A DNA stretch of 64,000 bases from JAEUOS01 sp031423955 (lineage in GTDB: Bacteria; Pseudomonadota; Gammaproteobacteria; Burkholderiales; JAEUOS01). Both the position numbers and the translations under genes were made by a program. Location: contig JANPGJ010000643.1 in assembly GCA_031423955.1 (NCBI GenBank), positions 1-64,000 of the forward strand. Reading direction: 5' to 3'. Under the pieces are notes generated by a model that worked only from the letters and a program-made list of their open reading frames with translations, was not told where the DNA came from and searched no databases. Positions 44,366 through 54,288 of the stretch are shown here, in pieces. Positions within the stretch are counted from its first letter, which is position 1. Each line of letters starts with the position of its first letter.

Positions 44366-45019
44366 ATGGAAAAATTCACTTTGCACAAGGGACTCGCGGC
44401 CCCGATGGATCGCGACAATGTCGATACCGACGCGATCATCCCCAAGCAGTTTCTGAAGTCGATCCATCGCACCGGCTTCGGCGAAAACCTGTTTGATGCG
44501 TGGCGCTACAAGGGTATCGGCGAGCCCGGCATGGACAACTCCAAGCGCGCGCTAAATCCCGACTTTGTCCTTAACCATGCACGCTATCGCGGCGCTTCGA
44601 TCCTGGTGGCCGGCAAGAACTTCGGCTGCGGCTCATCGCGCGAGCATGCGCCCTGGGCGCTGCAGCAATACGGATTTCGCGCCGTGATCGCGCCTTCCTT
44701 CGCCGATATTTTTTTCAACAACTGCTACAAGAATGGCGTGCTGCCGGTGGTGTTGCCGGAGAGCGTGGTGCGGCGCCTGACCGATGCGATCAACGGCTTT
44801 GTCGGCTATGAGCTGACGATCGACCTCAATGCGCAGGTGGTGGTCGCGGCAGACGGCGAGATCCATGCGTTCGACATCACGCCGCACCGTAAATTTTGCA
44901 TGACCAACGGATTCGACGATATCGGCCTCACGCTTCGCCAGGCCGACAAGATCCGCGCATTCGAGGCGGCTCGCCGCGCACGCCATCCCTATTACTTCAA
45001 CACCAAGATCGCGTCATGA
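44366..45019 (+). CDS. leuD: 3-isopropylmalate dehydratase small subunit
   Basis: 217 residues. VDTDAIIPKQFLKSI, FGCGSSREHAPWAL and GVLPVVLP are the family markers. ATG preceded by AGGA; overlaps leuB by 4 bp. Confidence 0.98.
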   Translation: MEKFTLHKGLAAPMDRDNVDTDAIIPKQFLKSIHRTGFGENLFDAWRYKGIGEPGMDNSKRALNPDFVLNHARYRGASILVAGKNFGCGSSREHAPWALQQYGFRAVIAPSFADIFFNNCYKNGVLPVVLPESVVRRLTDAINGFVGYELTIDLNAQVVVAADGEIHAFDITPHRKFCMTNGFDDIGLTLRQADKIRAFEAARRARHPYYFNTKIAS

Positions 45020-46083
45020 AAATCGCAGTTTTGCCGGGCGACGGCATCGGCACTGAAATCACTACCCAGGCGGTACGTGTCTTGAATGCGCTTGGGCTGC
45101 CGCTTACCCTCGAACAGGCGCCGGTGGGCGGCGCCGCCTATGATGCGCTCGGTGATCCGCTGCCGGAATCGACCCTGAAACTGGCACAGGCGGCCGACGC
45201 GATCCTGTTTGGTGCGGTCGGCGGCTGGCAGTACGACAGCTTGCCGCGCGCCAAGCGGCCGGAGCAGGCGGTACTTGGCCTGCGGCGCAGCCTGAACCTG
45301 TTTGCCAACCTGCGGCCATCCATCGTTTATCCGGAATTGGTCAATGCTTCAACGCTCAAGCCGGAGGTTGTGTCCGGCCTCGACATCCTGATCGTGCGCG
45401 AACTCACCGGCGACGTCTATTTCGGACAGCCGCGTGGCGTACGGATGGTCGAGGACGGGCCCTTCAAGGGCCAGCGCGAGGGATTCGACACCATGCGTTA
45501 TGCCGAGGGCGAGATCCGGCGCATCATGCATGTGGGCTTCCAGGCTGCGCGCAAGCGAAGCAAGCGCCTGTGCTCGGTTGACAAGTCCAATGTGCTCGAA
45601 ACCATGCAGTTCTGGAAGGAAATCGCCGCCGCAGTCGCCGCGGAATATCCCGACATCGAGTACTCGAGCATGTATGTCGACAACGCGGCGATGCAACTGG
45701 TGCGCAATCCGAAGCAGTTCGATGTGATCGTCACCGGCAACCTGTTCGGCGACATTCTGTCTGACGAAGCATCCATGCTGACCGGTTCGATCGGCATGCA
45801 GCCCTCTGCTTCACTCAACGAAACGCGCAAGGGGCTGTACGAGCCGATTCACGGCTCGGCGCCGGACATTGCCGGCAAGAACCTGGCCAATCCGCTGGCC
45901 ACCATCCTGTCGGCAGCGATGATGTTGCGTTACTCGTTGGACCAGGAGGCGGCCGCCGCTCGTATCGAGTCGGCAGTGCGCAAGGTGCTTGGTCAGGGCC
46001 TGCGGACGGCGGATATTTTCGAAGCCGGGACCACCAAGGTCGGCACTATCGAAATGGGCGACGCGGTCTTGAAGGCACTTTAG
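45016..46083 (+). CDS. leuB: 3-isopropylmalate dehydrogenase
   Basis: 355 residues from ATG 45016, which overlaps the leuD stop as ATGA. MKIAVLPGDGIGTEI, LLIVRELTGDVYFGQPR-type IVRELTGDVYFGQPRG, NLFGDILSDEASMLTGSIG and YEPIHGSAPDIAGKN define it. Oxidative decarboxylation giving 2-ketoisocaproate for leucine. Confidence 0.98.
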   Translation: MKIAVLPGDGIGTEITTQAVRVLNALGLPLTLEQAPVGGAAYDALGDPLPESTLKLAQAADAILFGAVGGWQYDSLPRAKRPEQAVLGLRRSLNLFANLRPSIVYPELVNASTLKPEVVSGLDILIVRELTGDVYFGQPRGVRMVEDGPFKGQREGFDTMRYAEGEIRRIMHVGFQAARKRSKRLCSVDKSNVLETMQFWKEIAAAVAAEYPDIEYSSMYVDNAAMQLVRNPKQFDVIVTGNLFGDILSDEASMLTGSIGMQPSASLNETRKGLYEPIHGSAPDIAGKNLANPLATILSAAMMLRYSLDQEAAAARIESAVRKVLGQGLRTADIFEAGTTKVGTIEMGDAVLKAL

Positions 46084-46165
46084 AACGGCGTTTCGGTTGT
46101 CAGGGTTCAAGGCCGCTGGCGGCCGGAACCGACAGTGGATTGGCAACCGGAGAGCGAGGCAGGTC

Positions 46166-47281
46166 ATGAAAAAAGTGGGTTTGGTCGGATGGCGCGGCAT
46201 GGTCGGATCCGTGCTCATGCAGCGGATGGAGGCGGAGGGCGATTTCGCCCACATCGAGCCGTTTTTCTTTTCCACCTCGGCGGCCGGTAATGACGGCCCG
46301 CGAATCGGCGGCAAAGGGACCGGCCGGCTGCAAGACGCCAACAGCGTTGCAGCGCTCCAGGCAATGGATGTGATCCTCACCTGCCAGGGTGGCGATTGGA
46401 CCGGCGCAATCCATCCGCAATTGCGCGCTGCCGGCTGGCGAGGTTTCTGGATCGATGCCGCGTCAACCCTGCGCATGCAGGACGACGCGATCATCATTCT
46501 CGATCCGGTCAACCTTCCAGTGATCAAGCAGGGCCTGAGCCGGGGCCTGCGCGATTACATCGGCGGCAACTGCACCGTGAGCCTGATGCTGATGGCGCTC
46601 GACGGGCTGTTCAAGGCGGACCTGGTCGAGTGGATGAGTGCCATGACCTACCAGGCGGCGTCCGGTGCGGGTGCTGCGAACATGCGCGAACTGCTGACCC
46701 AGATGGGGGCGCTGCGTCAGGCTGCGGGTGCGATGCTCGATGATCCGGCGTCGGCGATTCTCGATATCGACCGCGCGGTGGCTGGTGCGATGCGCGACCA
46801 GGCCTATCCAGTCGACAATTTCGGCGTGCCGCTGGCCGGCAGCCTGATCGCCTGGATCGACCGCGATCTGGGCAACGGCATGAGCCGCGAGGAATGGAAA
46901 GGCGGCGCCGAAGGCAACAAGATACTGGGACGCCAGGCCGACCCGATTGCGATCGATGGCTTGTGCGTGCGCGTTGGCGCCATGCGCTGCCATTCGCAGG
47001 CCTTGACCATCAAGCTCAAGCGCGACGTGCCGCTCGACGAAATCGAAGGCATGCTGGGCAGCGCGAACGCGTGGGCGACGGTCATTGCGAACCGCCGTGA
47101 CGACACCGTTCGCGCGCTGTCGCCGGCCGCCGTCAACGGCAGTTTAAGCACGCCAGTCGGGCGCCTGCGCAAAATGGCGATGGGACCGGAATACCTCTCC
47201 GCCTTCACTGTCGGTGACCAACTGTTGTGGGGGGCTGCCGAGCCGCTGCGGCGCATGCTGCGAATCCTGCTTGAAGGCTGA
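46166..47281 (+). CDS. asd: Aspartate-semialdehyde dehydrogenase
   Basis: 371 residues. MKKVGLVGWRGMVGSVLMQR (NADP site), the catalytic Cys in GGNCTVSLMLMAL, RVGAMRCHSQALTIKLK with the active-site His, and the E. coli-type length. Common step to lysine, threonine and methionine. ATG 46166 with GAGG upstream. Between leuB and fimV as in many beta/gammaproteobacteria. Confidence 0.97.
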   Translation: MKKVGLVGWRGMVGSVLMQRMEAEGDFAHIEPFFFSTSAAGNDGPRIGGKGTGRLQDANSVAALQAMDVILTCQGGDWTGAIHPQLRAAGWRGFWIDAASTLRMQDDAIIILDPVNLPVIKQGLSRGLRDYIGGNCTVSLMLMALDGLFKADLVEWMSAMTYQAASGAGAANMRELLTQMGALRQAAGAMLDDPASAILDIDRAVAGAMRDQAYPVDNFGVPLAGSLIAWIDRDLGNGMSREEWKGGAEGNKILGRQADPIAIDGLCVRVGAMRCHSQALTIKLKRDVPLDEIEGMLGSANAWATVIANRRDDTVRALSPAAVNGSLSTPVGRLRKMAMGPEYLSAFTVGDQLLWGAAEPLRRMLRILLEG

Positions 47282-47362
47282 CGCGAATGTTGTTGCGCCA
47301 TGCTGCGTTGCGCGTTACCAACAACCTCGTGCCGGGAGTGGTGCAAGGCACACTTCAAGTCA

Positions 47363-47389
47363 AGGGTTAGCTTGCATCGCTAACCTTTT
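47363..47389 (+). terminator. Intrinsic terminator after asd
   Basis: GGTTAGC (47365-47371), 7-base loop, GCTAACC (47379-47385), TTTT; flanking AA/TT pairs lengthen the stem. It separates asd from fimV. Confidence 0.8.
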
Positions 47390-47553
47390 GATGTTAACTT
47401 CATAATCTGGGGAAAACCGTTACCTTAGGCTTTTTGTCCCCTTGCGTCGCATTGTGGAACGATCCATGTGGATCGCGGCCCGAGGGTTTAAGTCTTTGCA
47501 AGTCTGTGCTTTGGGCAGCCCAATCAAGTCTCGAGGGAGCCGGGGGTTATATT

Positions 47554-50500
47554 GTGAGACAACTCAAACTCAAGAAAATCGTCGTTGCCGCCGCCCTGGC
47601 TCTTTCGGCCCTGGCATTGACCGCGCCGGTTGGTGCCGCCGGCCTCGGCAAGCTGACCGTCACGTCTGCCCTTGGCCAGCCATTGCGTGCCGAGATCGAT
47701 CTGACCGCGGTCAGTCGGGAAGAAGCAACCAGCATCAGTTCGCGTCTTGCGTCGCCTGATGCGTTTCGCCAGGCAGGCATCGACTACAACCCGGCGCTGC
47801 TTGGCGTCCGGTTCAGCGTAGCGCGTCGCCCTTCCGGGCAGTTTTTCATCAGCCTCACCTCGAACCAGCCGATCAACGAACCGTTCATTGACTTGCTCGT
47901 CGAGTTGAATTGGGCGACCGGACGTCTGGTACGCGAATACACTTTCCTGCTCGACCCGGCAGACATGCGGCCGCTGGTGCCGCCGGTTGCAAGTGCGGAG
48001 CCGAAGCCGGTCGCGCAGGTCGAGGCGCCACGCGCCGTTGAGCCGCCGCGTGCGCCGGTGGCGGCAGTGCCACCGGCACCAATGGCCAAGCCGGCGCCTG
48101 TGGCCAAGCCGGCGCCTGCGCCAAAGCCTGAGCGCACGCCAAACGTTGCCGGAAGCTACGAGGTCAAGCGGGGTGATTCCCTGGGCAAGATCGCTCGTCA
48201 GGCCAAGCCGGAAGGTGTCAGCCTCGAACAAATGCTGATGGCGATCCAGCGCAACAATCCGGATGCGTTTGTTGGTGGCAACATCAATCGCCTGAAGAGC
48301 GGTGTGATCCTCAACCTGCCTGGCAAGGACGAAGCCGCAACGCTCGCCCAACCCGATGCGCGGCGCATGGTAGCGGCACAGGCATCCGACTGGCGCTCGT
48401 ACCAGAACAAGCTTGCCGCTGGGGTGCAGGCAGCGCCGGCGGCAAAAGCCGAAGCGCCAAGGCAGGCGGCGCAGGGGCGAATTACCGCCAAGGTCGAGGA
48501 CAAGTCGCAAAAGGGCGATGCCAAGGACCAGTTGAAACTTTCGAAGGCTGATCCGGCCGCTGCGAAAGACGGCGCCAAGGGCAAGCCGAAGGCCGCCGAG
48601 GAGGACAAGATCGCCAAAGAGCGTGCCCTCAAGGACGCCAAGTCGCGTGAAGCCGAGCTTGAGAAAAACGTCAAGGATTTGCAGAAGTTGGCTGAGGTCA
48701 AGAACCAGCAGCTGGCGGATATGCAAAAACAGGCGCAAGGGAAAGCGGGTGCAACCGCTGCTCCCCAAGTAGCCCAGGGCCCTGTGGCTGATGCCAGGAA
48801 GGCGCCCGAGCCAGCCAAGGCAGCGCCTGCTCCTGCGCCCGCGGTTTCGACCCCGCCGCCTGCAGCGTCCCCGGCGGCACCGGTGGCCAAGGCCGAGCCG
48901 CCAAAAGCGATGGAGCCGCCGAAGGCGGTGGAAGCGCCGAAAGCGCCAGAGCCGCCGAAAGCTGCAGAACAGGCCAAGGCCGCGGAACCCGTGAAGGGCC
49001 CGGATGCCGCCAAGGCGGACGCTGCGAAGGCGCCGGATTCTGCAAAGCCCGCGGAGCCTGCGAAAGCGCCCGAGCCGGTCGCCACCAGCGAACCGCCCAA
49101 GTCCGCAGAACCGCCGAAGGGCGCCGACGCGGCCAAGCCCGCTGACGCGCCGAAGGTCGCGGATGCCGCCAAGGCGCCGCCGAAGAAGCCGGCAGCGCCG
49201 CCGCCCCCGCCGCCGCCCGAGCCTAGTCTGATGGACGAGTTTCTTGACAATCCTGCATACCTCGCTGCTGGCGGTGGTGTTCTTGCGTTGCTCGGCGGTT
49301 ATGCTGCCTATGCAGTGCGCCGCAAACGGAAGGTCGAGAAGTTCGAAAACAGCATCATCACTGGCGGTGACCTCAAGGCCAATTCGGTATTTGGCAATAC
49401 CGGTGGCCAGAATGTCGACACCGGCAACAGTTCGTTCCAGAGTGATTTCAGCCAGGTCAGCAGCGGTTCGATCGATGCCGACGAGGTCGATCCGGTCGCC
49501 GAAGCCGATGTCTACATGGCTTATGGGCGTGACGCGCAAGCCGAAGAAATTCTCAAGGAGGCCCTGCTGAAGGATGCGGGGCGGCACGCGGTGCGTGCCA
49601 AGCTGATGGAGATCTACAGTCAGCGCGCCGATACCGCGTCGTTTGAAAGCCATGCCAAGGAACTGCACGCAGCCACCGGCGGGCAGGGCGAGCATTGGGC
49701 GCGCGCAGCCGAGCTTGGTCGCGCATTGATGCCGGGCAATCCGCTGTTTGGCGCCTCTGACGGCACGTCTTCGCCTGCCGCTGACCCGATGGTCTCCACC
49801 GTCACGCTCGGCGCCGGTGCCTTGGCAGCGACGGCGGCGGCAACCGCGGCTGCGGCGACCAACATGGAATCGACCATGCAAATGGCTGCGTTCCCGGCGA
49901 CGGAAAAGCCGGTCGCCGATCCGATGACCAAGACGCTGGCAATGGAGCCGGTGCAATCGACCGCTTCAAACGAGATCGATTTTGACTTTGATGGCGCGAC
50001 CACCCAGCCACTGGCGGGTACCGCGCCTGATTTTGATTTTGATGCCGCGCCTTCGTCGCCAGACTCCGACGGTGGAATGAGCCTCGACTTTGACATCGGC
50101 GGGCCCGAACCGGCGACTGTGAAAGTGGCGCCGGCGGTCGTGCCGGCGACCGATTTCGCGCCGGGCGGAACCTTGATCATGCAGTCCAGCGATGTGGTTC
50201 CGGATCACTCGATGGACGAAACGCAGCCGCTCGCCGACATGCGCCTTCCGGAGCCGCCGTCACCGACGATCGACTTTGATTTCGACCTCGGGGGCGATGC
50301 ACCGGCAACCGCAGGTGCCGCCGCAACCGAGGCTGCGGGCAATGTGATGGATTTCGACCTTTCCGGCATCAACCTTGATTTGCCTTCCGGCGACGCAGCC
50401 GGTTCCGGTGCCGCCGATGCGCCGATGGACGACGCAGCGACCAAACTTGATCTGGCGAAGGCCTATCAGGATATGGGCGACAAGGAGGGTGCCAGGGAAC

Positions 50501-50577
50501 TGCTGCAAGAGGTCCTCAAAGAGGGAAGCGAAACGCAAAAGGCCGAAGCGAAGAATTTGTTGGCTGCAATCGGATAG
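47554..50577 (+). CDS. fimV: FimV-like peptidoglycan-binding pilus assembly/polarity protein
   Basis: 1007 residues, GTG start. Signal peptide KKIVVAAALALSALALTAPV; FimV N-terminal domain (LGKLTVTSALGQPLRAEIDL, LLVELNWATGRLVREYTFLL); LysM domain at ~202-255 (YEVKRGDSLGKIARQ); Lys/Ala/Pro low-complexity region with coiled coil (~290-560) full of PPKA/AKAP-type units; one membrane helix ~565-590 (YLAAGGGVLALLGGYAAYAV) with basic flank; an acidic Asp/Phe-rich cytoplasmic part; and the C-terminal TPR-like FimV domain (LDLAKAYQDMGDKEGARELL). FimV organises type IV pili and polar proteins. Followed by a strong terminator. Confidence 0.95.
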   Translation: MRQLKLKKIVVAAALALSALALTAPVGAAGLGKLTVTSALGQPLRAEIDLTAVSREEATSISSRLASPDAFRQAGIDYNPALLGVRFSVARRPSGQFFISLTSNQPINEPFIDLLVELNWATGRLVREYTFLLDPADMRPLVPPVASAEPKPVAQVEAPRAVEPPRAPVAAVPPAPMAKPAPVAKPAPAPKPERTPNVAGSYEVKRGDSLGKIARQAKPEGVSLEQMLMAIQRNNPDAFVGGNINRLKSGVILNLPGKDEAATLAQPDARRMVAAQASDWRSYQNKLAAGVQAAPAAKAEAPRQAAQGRITAKVEDKSQKGDAKDQLKLSKADPAAAKDGAKGKPKAAEEDKIAKERALKDAKSREAELEKNVKDLQKLAEVKNQQLADMQKQAQGKAGATAAPQVAQGPVADARKAPEPAKAAPAPAPAVSTPPPAASPAAPVAKAEPPKAMEPPKAVEAPKAPEPPKAAEQAKAAEPVKGPDAAKADAAKAPDSAKPAEPAKAPEPVATSEPPKSAEPPKGADAAKPADAPKVADAAKAPPKKPAAPPPPPPPEPSLMDEFLDNPAYLAAGGGVLALLGGYAAYAVRRKRKVEKFENSIITGGDLKANSVFGNTGGQNVDTGNSSFQSDFSQVSSGSIDADEVDPVAEADVYMAYGRDAQAEEILKEALLKDAGRHAVRAKLMEIYSQRADTASFESHAKELHAATGGQGEHWARAAELGRALMPGNPLFGASDGTSSPAADPMVSTVTLGAGALAATAAATAAAATNMESTMQMAAFPATEKPVADPMTKTLAMEPVQSTASNEIDFDFDGATTQPLAGTAPDFDFDAAPSSPDSDGGMSLDFDIGGPEPATVKVAPAVVPATDFAPGGTLIMQSSDVVPDHSMDETQPLADMRLPEPPSPTIDFDFDLGGDAPATAGAAATEAAGNVMDFDLSGINLDLPSGDAAGSGAADAPMDDAATKLDLAKAYQDMGDKEGARELLQEVLKEGSETQKAEAKNLLAAIG

Positions 50578-50598
50578 CGCGCAAGCGGCGATGTCGGG

Positions 50599-50628
50599 CG
50601 GGCGGCTTGCGGGCCGCCCGTTTTTTTT
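50599..50628 (+). terminator. Intrinsic terminator after fimV
   Basis: CGGGCGGC, loop TTGCGG, GCCGCCCG, then eight T. Perfect 8-bp GC stem, 21 bp after the fimV stop; truA must have its own promoter or readthrough. Confidence 0.95.
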
Positions 50629-50761
50629 GGCGGGCAGCCGCGCGTGCGGCTGCATATGGTGCCGGCGCAATCGGAGTCCGGTGCTGTTGCCCAAGCATTC
50701 GAAGATTGTGGCCGCCTCGTCGGCGGCTTGCATTGTTTTCATCCAATGGCCAGGAGGCCGC

Positions 50762-51553
50762 TTGCGCATTGTGCTGGGAATCGAATATGACGGTTCGCCG
50801 TTTTGCGGGTGGCAGACGCAGCCGGCGCGTCCCACTGTGCAGGATGTGGTCGAAACCGCGCTGGCACTGATCGCCGGCCGGTCATCGCGCGTGGTGTGTG
50901 CAGGCCGTACCGACACCGGTGTCCATGCGCTCGGTCAGGTCGTGCATTTCGATACCGACGCCAGCCGGCCGGAAAGCGCATGGGTCAAGGGGGTCAACGC
51001 TCATTTGCCACCCAGCGTGTCGATTTTGTGGGCGCGACCGGTGGCGGAAGAATTTCACGCCCGATTCAGCGCGCTGGCCAGGCGATACGAATATGTTCTG
51101 GTCAATCGCCCGGTGCGGCCTGCGGTCGGGGCTGCCGGTGTCGGCTGGTTTCCGCTGCCTCTCGACATTGACGCCATGCGTGCAGCCGCCGCCCGACTCC
51201 TGGGCACCCATGATTTCAGCACTTTCCGGTCTGCCCAGTGCCAGGCCAAATCGCCGGTGCGTGAGTTGCGGGATGTGAGCATCGAGCGCGATGGCGATAT
51301 CATTCGTTTTCGATTTGAAGCCAATGCCTTCCTGCATCACATGGTCCGCAATATCGTTGGTTGCCTGGTGTATGTAGGCAAGGGCAAGCACGCCCCGGAT
51401 TGGACCGGGCATTTGCTGCGCGCCCGCGATCGTGCCGTCGCGGCACCGACCTTCGCGCCGCACGGTCTTTACCTGGTCGCTGTGGACTACTCTTCGCATT
51501 GGGGTTTGCCGATTCCCGCGGCTCGCCGTCCGTTCTCTTATAGCCCGCCATGA
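50762..51553 (+). CDS. truA: tRNA pseudouridine(38-40) synthase
   Basis: 263 residues from TTG 50762, chosen because AGGAGG is 6 bp upstream and LRIVLGIEYDGSPFCGWQ is where homologues start. The catalytic Asp is in CAGRTDTGVHALGQVVHF; FHARFSALARRYEY and HDFSTFRSAQCQAKSP follow. Modifies U38-40 in tRNA anticodon arms. Stop overlaps trpF by 4 bp; first gene of truA-trpF-trpB-trpA. Confidence 0.96.
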   Translation: MRIVLGIEYDGSPFCGWQTQPARPTVQDVVETALALIAGRSSRVVCAGRTDTGVHALGQVVHFDTDASRPESAWVKGVNAHLPPSVSILWARPVAEEFHARFSALARRYEYVLVNRPVRPAVGAAGVGWFPLPLDIDAMRAAAARLLGTHDFSTFRSAQCQAKSPVRELRDVSIERDGDIIRFRFEANAFLHHMVRNIVGCLVYVGKGKHAPDWTGHLLRARDRAVAAPTFAPHGLYLVAVDYSSHWGLPIPAARRPFSYSPP

Positions 51554-52236
51554 CCATGCGAACCCGGATCAAGATTTGCGGCATGACTCGACCGCAGGAT
51601 GTGGACGCTGCCGTCGATGCTGGTGCCGACGCGGTGGGCTTCGTGTTCTATCCGAAGAGCCCGCGCTACGTGACGCCTGAATCGGCGGCCGCGCTCGCGG
51701 CACGACTGCCGCCGTTTGTGGCCGCGGTCGGCCTGTTCGTCAATACCGATGCACCGGCGGTGCGCGCAATCGCAGCCCGGGCGCGACTGCAGCTGTTGCA
51801 GTTTCACGGGGATGAAAGCGCCGATTTTTGCAACGATTTCGACCTGCCGTTCATCAAGGCCGCGCGAGTGCGGCCCGATCTGGATTTGTTAAAATACGCT
51901 GGGCAATTCAATGCGGCGCGAGGCATTCTCCTCGACGCCTTTGTGGAAGGATACGGCGGTGGCGGCGAGGTGTTCGATTGGGCGCTGATTCCAGGAGAAA
52001 TCGCGGCTCGGGTCGTTTTGTCTGGTGGGTTGCATGCCGCAAACGTCGGTGCCGGCATTGCTGCGCTTAGACGATTGGGCGCACCTCGGGCTGCGCCGCT
52101 GGGTGTCGATGTTTCCAGTGGTGTCGAGGTCGCCAAGGGCATCAAGGATGCCGCTCTGATCCACGCGTTCGTCGCGGCGGTTCGCGCGGCCGACGAAAAC
52201 TTGCTGGCTGGCGCAAGCCATCACAAAGGCAACTGA
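51550..52236 (+). CDS. trpF: Phosphoribosylanthranilate isomerase
   Basis: 228 residues. RIKICGMTRPQDVDAAVDAG with the catalytic Cys, GADAVGFVFYPKSPRYV, LQLLQFHGDES, and the C-terminal VLSGGLHAANV and GVDVSSGVEVAKGIKD with catalytic Asp. Third pathway step of Trp synthesis from anthranilate. ATGA overlap with truA, one base before trpB. Confidence 0.97.
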   Translation: MTMRTRIKICGMTRPQDVDAAVDAGADAVGFVFYPKSPRYVTPESAAALAARLPPFVAAVGLFVNTDAPAVRAIAARARLQLLQFHGDESADFCNDFDLPFIKAARVRPDLDLLKYAGQFNAARGILLDAFVEGYGGGGEVFDWALIPGEIAARVVLSGGLHAANVGAGIAALRRLGAPRAAPLGVDVSSGVEVAKGIKDAALIHAFVAAVRAADENLLAGASHHKGN

Positions 52237-52237
52237 C

Positions 52238-53473
52238 ATGAAACCCAACGACCTTCCCGCAGCTCAGGCGAGCGACGGCAGTTATGACCTGCCCGACGCA
52301 CGCGGCCATTTCGGCCCCTATGGCGGTATCTTTGTTTCTGAAACGCTGATGCATGCGCTCGATGAACTCACGCGGACGTACGCGAAGTATCGCGTTGATC
52401 CGGAATTCATCGCCGAATTCGAATCCGAACTCAAGCACTACGTCGGGCGCCCAAGCCCGATCTACCACGCCAGGCGTCTGTCAGCCATCATCGGCGGCGC
52501 GCAGATCTACCTGAAGCGCGAAGACCTCAACCACACCGGCGCGCACAAGGTCAACAACACCATGGGCCAGGCGTTGCTGGCACGGCGCATGGGCAAGCCG
52601 CGGGTGATCGCCGAGACCGGGGCCGGCCAGCATGGCGTGGCTACTGCCACCATGGCGGCCCGCTTCGGGCTTGAGTGCGTGGTCTACATGGGCAGCGAAG
52701 ACATCAAGCGACAGGCGGCCAATGTCTACCGCATGAAGCTGCTTGGGGCCACCGTGGTGCCGGTCGAAAGCGGTTCGAAGACGCTCAAGGATGCGCTCAA
52801 CGAGGCGATGCGCGACTGGGTGACCAATGTCGAGAACACTTTTTACATCATCGGCACGGTTGCCGGGCCGCACCCCTATCCGATGATGGTGCGTGATTTC
52901 AATTCGGTGGTCGGCAAGGAGTGCCTGACGCAGATGCCTGAACTGATCGGCCGCCAGCCCGATGCGATCCTCGCCTGTGTCGGCGGTGGCTCCAATGCGA
53001 TGGGTATTTTCCATCCCTATATCGGCCACAAGGAAGTGCGCCTGATCGGCTGCGAGGCCGGCGGCTCGGGTATCGCCAGCGGCAGGCATGCGGCATCGCT
53101 GTCGGCCGGCACGCCCGGCGTGCTGCACGGCAACCGCACCTATTTGCTGCAGGACGCCAACGGCCAGATCATCGAGACGCATTCGATTTCAGCCGGTCTC
53201 GACTACCCCGGTGTCGGCCCCGAGCATGCATGGCTCAAGGATATCGGGCGCGCCGAGTACGTCGCTGTCAACGATGACGAGGCGCTCGATGCGTTCCACC
53301 AGTTGTGCCGCATCGAAGGCATCATTCCTGCGCTCGAATCCAGCCATGCGGTCGCGCATGCCATGAAGATCGCGCCGACCATGCGTCGCGACCAGGTTTT
53401 GCTGGTGAATCTGTCCGGTCGAGGCGACAAGGACATGCACACAGTGGCCGAGCGTTCCGGCATCAGCTTCTAG
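52238..53473 (+). CDS. trpB: Tryptophan synthase beta subunit
   Basis: 411 residues. PLP Lys in HTGAHKVNNTMGQALLA, ETGAGQHGVATATMAARFG, VGGGSNAMGIFHPYI and VNLSGRGDKDMHTV. Condenses indole and serine in the alpha2beta2 complex. Eight bases before trpA. Confidence 0.99.
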   Translation: MKPNDLPAAQASDGSYDLPDARGHFGPYGGIFVSETLMHALDELTRTYAKYRVDPEFIAEFESELKHYVGRPSPIYHARRLSAIIGGAQIYLKREDLNHTGAHKVNNTMGQALLARRMGKPRVIAETGAGQHGVATATMAARFGLECVVYMGSEDIKRQAANVYRMKLLGATVVPVESGSKTLKDALNEAMRDWVTNVENTFYIIGTVAGPHPYPMMVRDFNSVVGKECLTQMPELIGRQPDAILACVGGGSNAMGIFHPYIGHKEVRLIGCEAGGSGIASGRHAASLSAGTPGVLHGNRTYLLQDANGQIIETHSISAGLDYPGVGPEHAWLKDIGRAEYVAVNDDEALDAFHQLCRIEGIIPALESSHAVAHAMKIAPTMRRDQVLLVNLSGRGDKDMHTVAERSGISF

Positions 53474-53481
53474 GGGGATCG

Positions 53482-54288
53482 ATGTCGCGAATCAGGAACG
53501 TAATGGCCGCGCTCGACAAGCGTGGCCGCAAGGCGCTGATCCCTTATATCTGCGCCGGCGACCCGGCGCCGGCGATGACCGTGCCGCTGATGCATGCGCT
53601 GGTAGCGGCAGGATCCGACATTGTCGAACTCGGAGTGCCGTTTTCCGATCCGATGGCCGATGGTCCGGTGATTCAGCGGGCCTCCGAGCGTGCACTCAAA
53701 CATGGTGTGTCGCTTGCTGGCGTGCTTGACATGGTGGCCGAGTTTCGCAAGACCGACACGGTGACCCCGGTGGTGCTGATGGGCTATGCCAATCCGGTCG
53801 AACACATGGGTATCGAGCTGTTCGCCGCGCGCGCCAAGGCCGCGGGGGTCGACGGCGTGCTGGTGGTCGACTACCCGCCCGAAGAATGCGCATCCTTCGC
53901 CGCTTTCATGAAGAGCAATGAGCTCGACCCGATCTTTCTGCTCGCCCCGACCTCGACCGCGGCGCGTATCGACGCAGTCGCGAAGGTCGCATCCGGCTAC
54001 ATCTACTACGTATCGCTCAAGGGTGTGACCGGATCCGCATCGCTGGACCTCGGCGAAGTCGGGCGGCGGATACCGGAGATCAAGTCGCGTACCGCGGTGC
54101 CGGTCGGCGTCGGCTTCGGCATTCGCGACGCGGCGAGCGCCAAGGCGATCGCCGGCATCGCCGACGCAGTCGTCATCGGCAGCCGGATCATTCAGGAGAT
54201 CGAGGCATCGGCGCCTGGAAGCGAGGTCGAGAACGTGCGAGTCCTCATGACCGGGATTCGTGTTGCGATGAATGAGGTGGTGGCATAG
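53482..54288 (+). CDS. trpA: Tryptophan synthase alpha subunit
   Basis: 268 residues from ATG 53482 with GGGG upstream. VELGVPFSDPMADGPVIQRA holds the catalytic Glu/Asp; IFLLAPTSTAARI, YYVSLKGVTGSA and GVGFGIRDAASAKAI follow. Cleaves indole-3-glycerol phosphate and channels indole to TrpB. Confidence 0.98.
   Translation: MSRIRNVMAALDKRGRKALIPYICAGDPAPAMTVPLMHALVAAGSDIVELGVPFSDPMADGPVIQRASERALKHGVSLAGVLDMVAEFRKTDTVTPVVLMGYANPVEHMGIELFAARAKAAGVDGVLVVDYPPEECASFAAFMKSNELDPIFLLAPTSTAARIDAVAKVASGYIYYVSLKGVTGSASLDLGEVGRRIPEIKSRTAVPVGVGFGIRDAASAKAIAGIADAVVIGSRIIQEIEASAPGSEVENVRVLMTGIRVAMNEVVA

Noticed and set aside
48760..49210. CRISPR-like or tandem DNA repeat in fimV
   Set aside because: The repetition is at the amino-acid level (Lys-Ala-Pro units) with varying codons, no constant repeat and spacer lengths.
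47524..49956. 810-codon open frame opposite fimV
   Set aside because: Arg/Leu/Gly-rich repetitive translation generated by the Ala/Pro/Lys repeats of fimV; no start context or family match.
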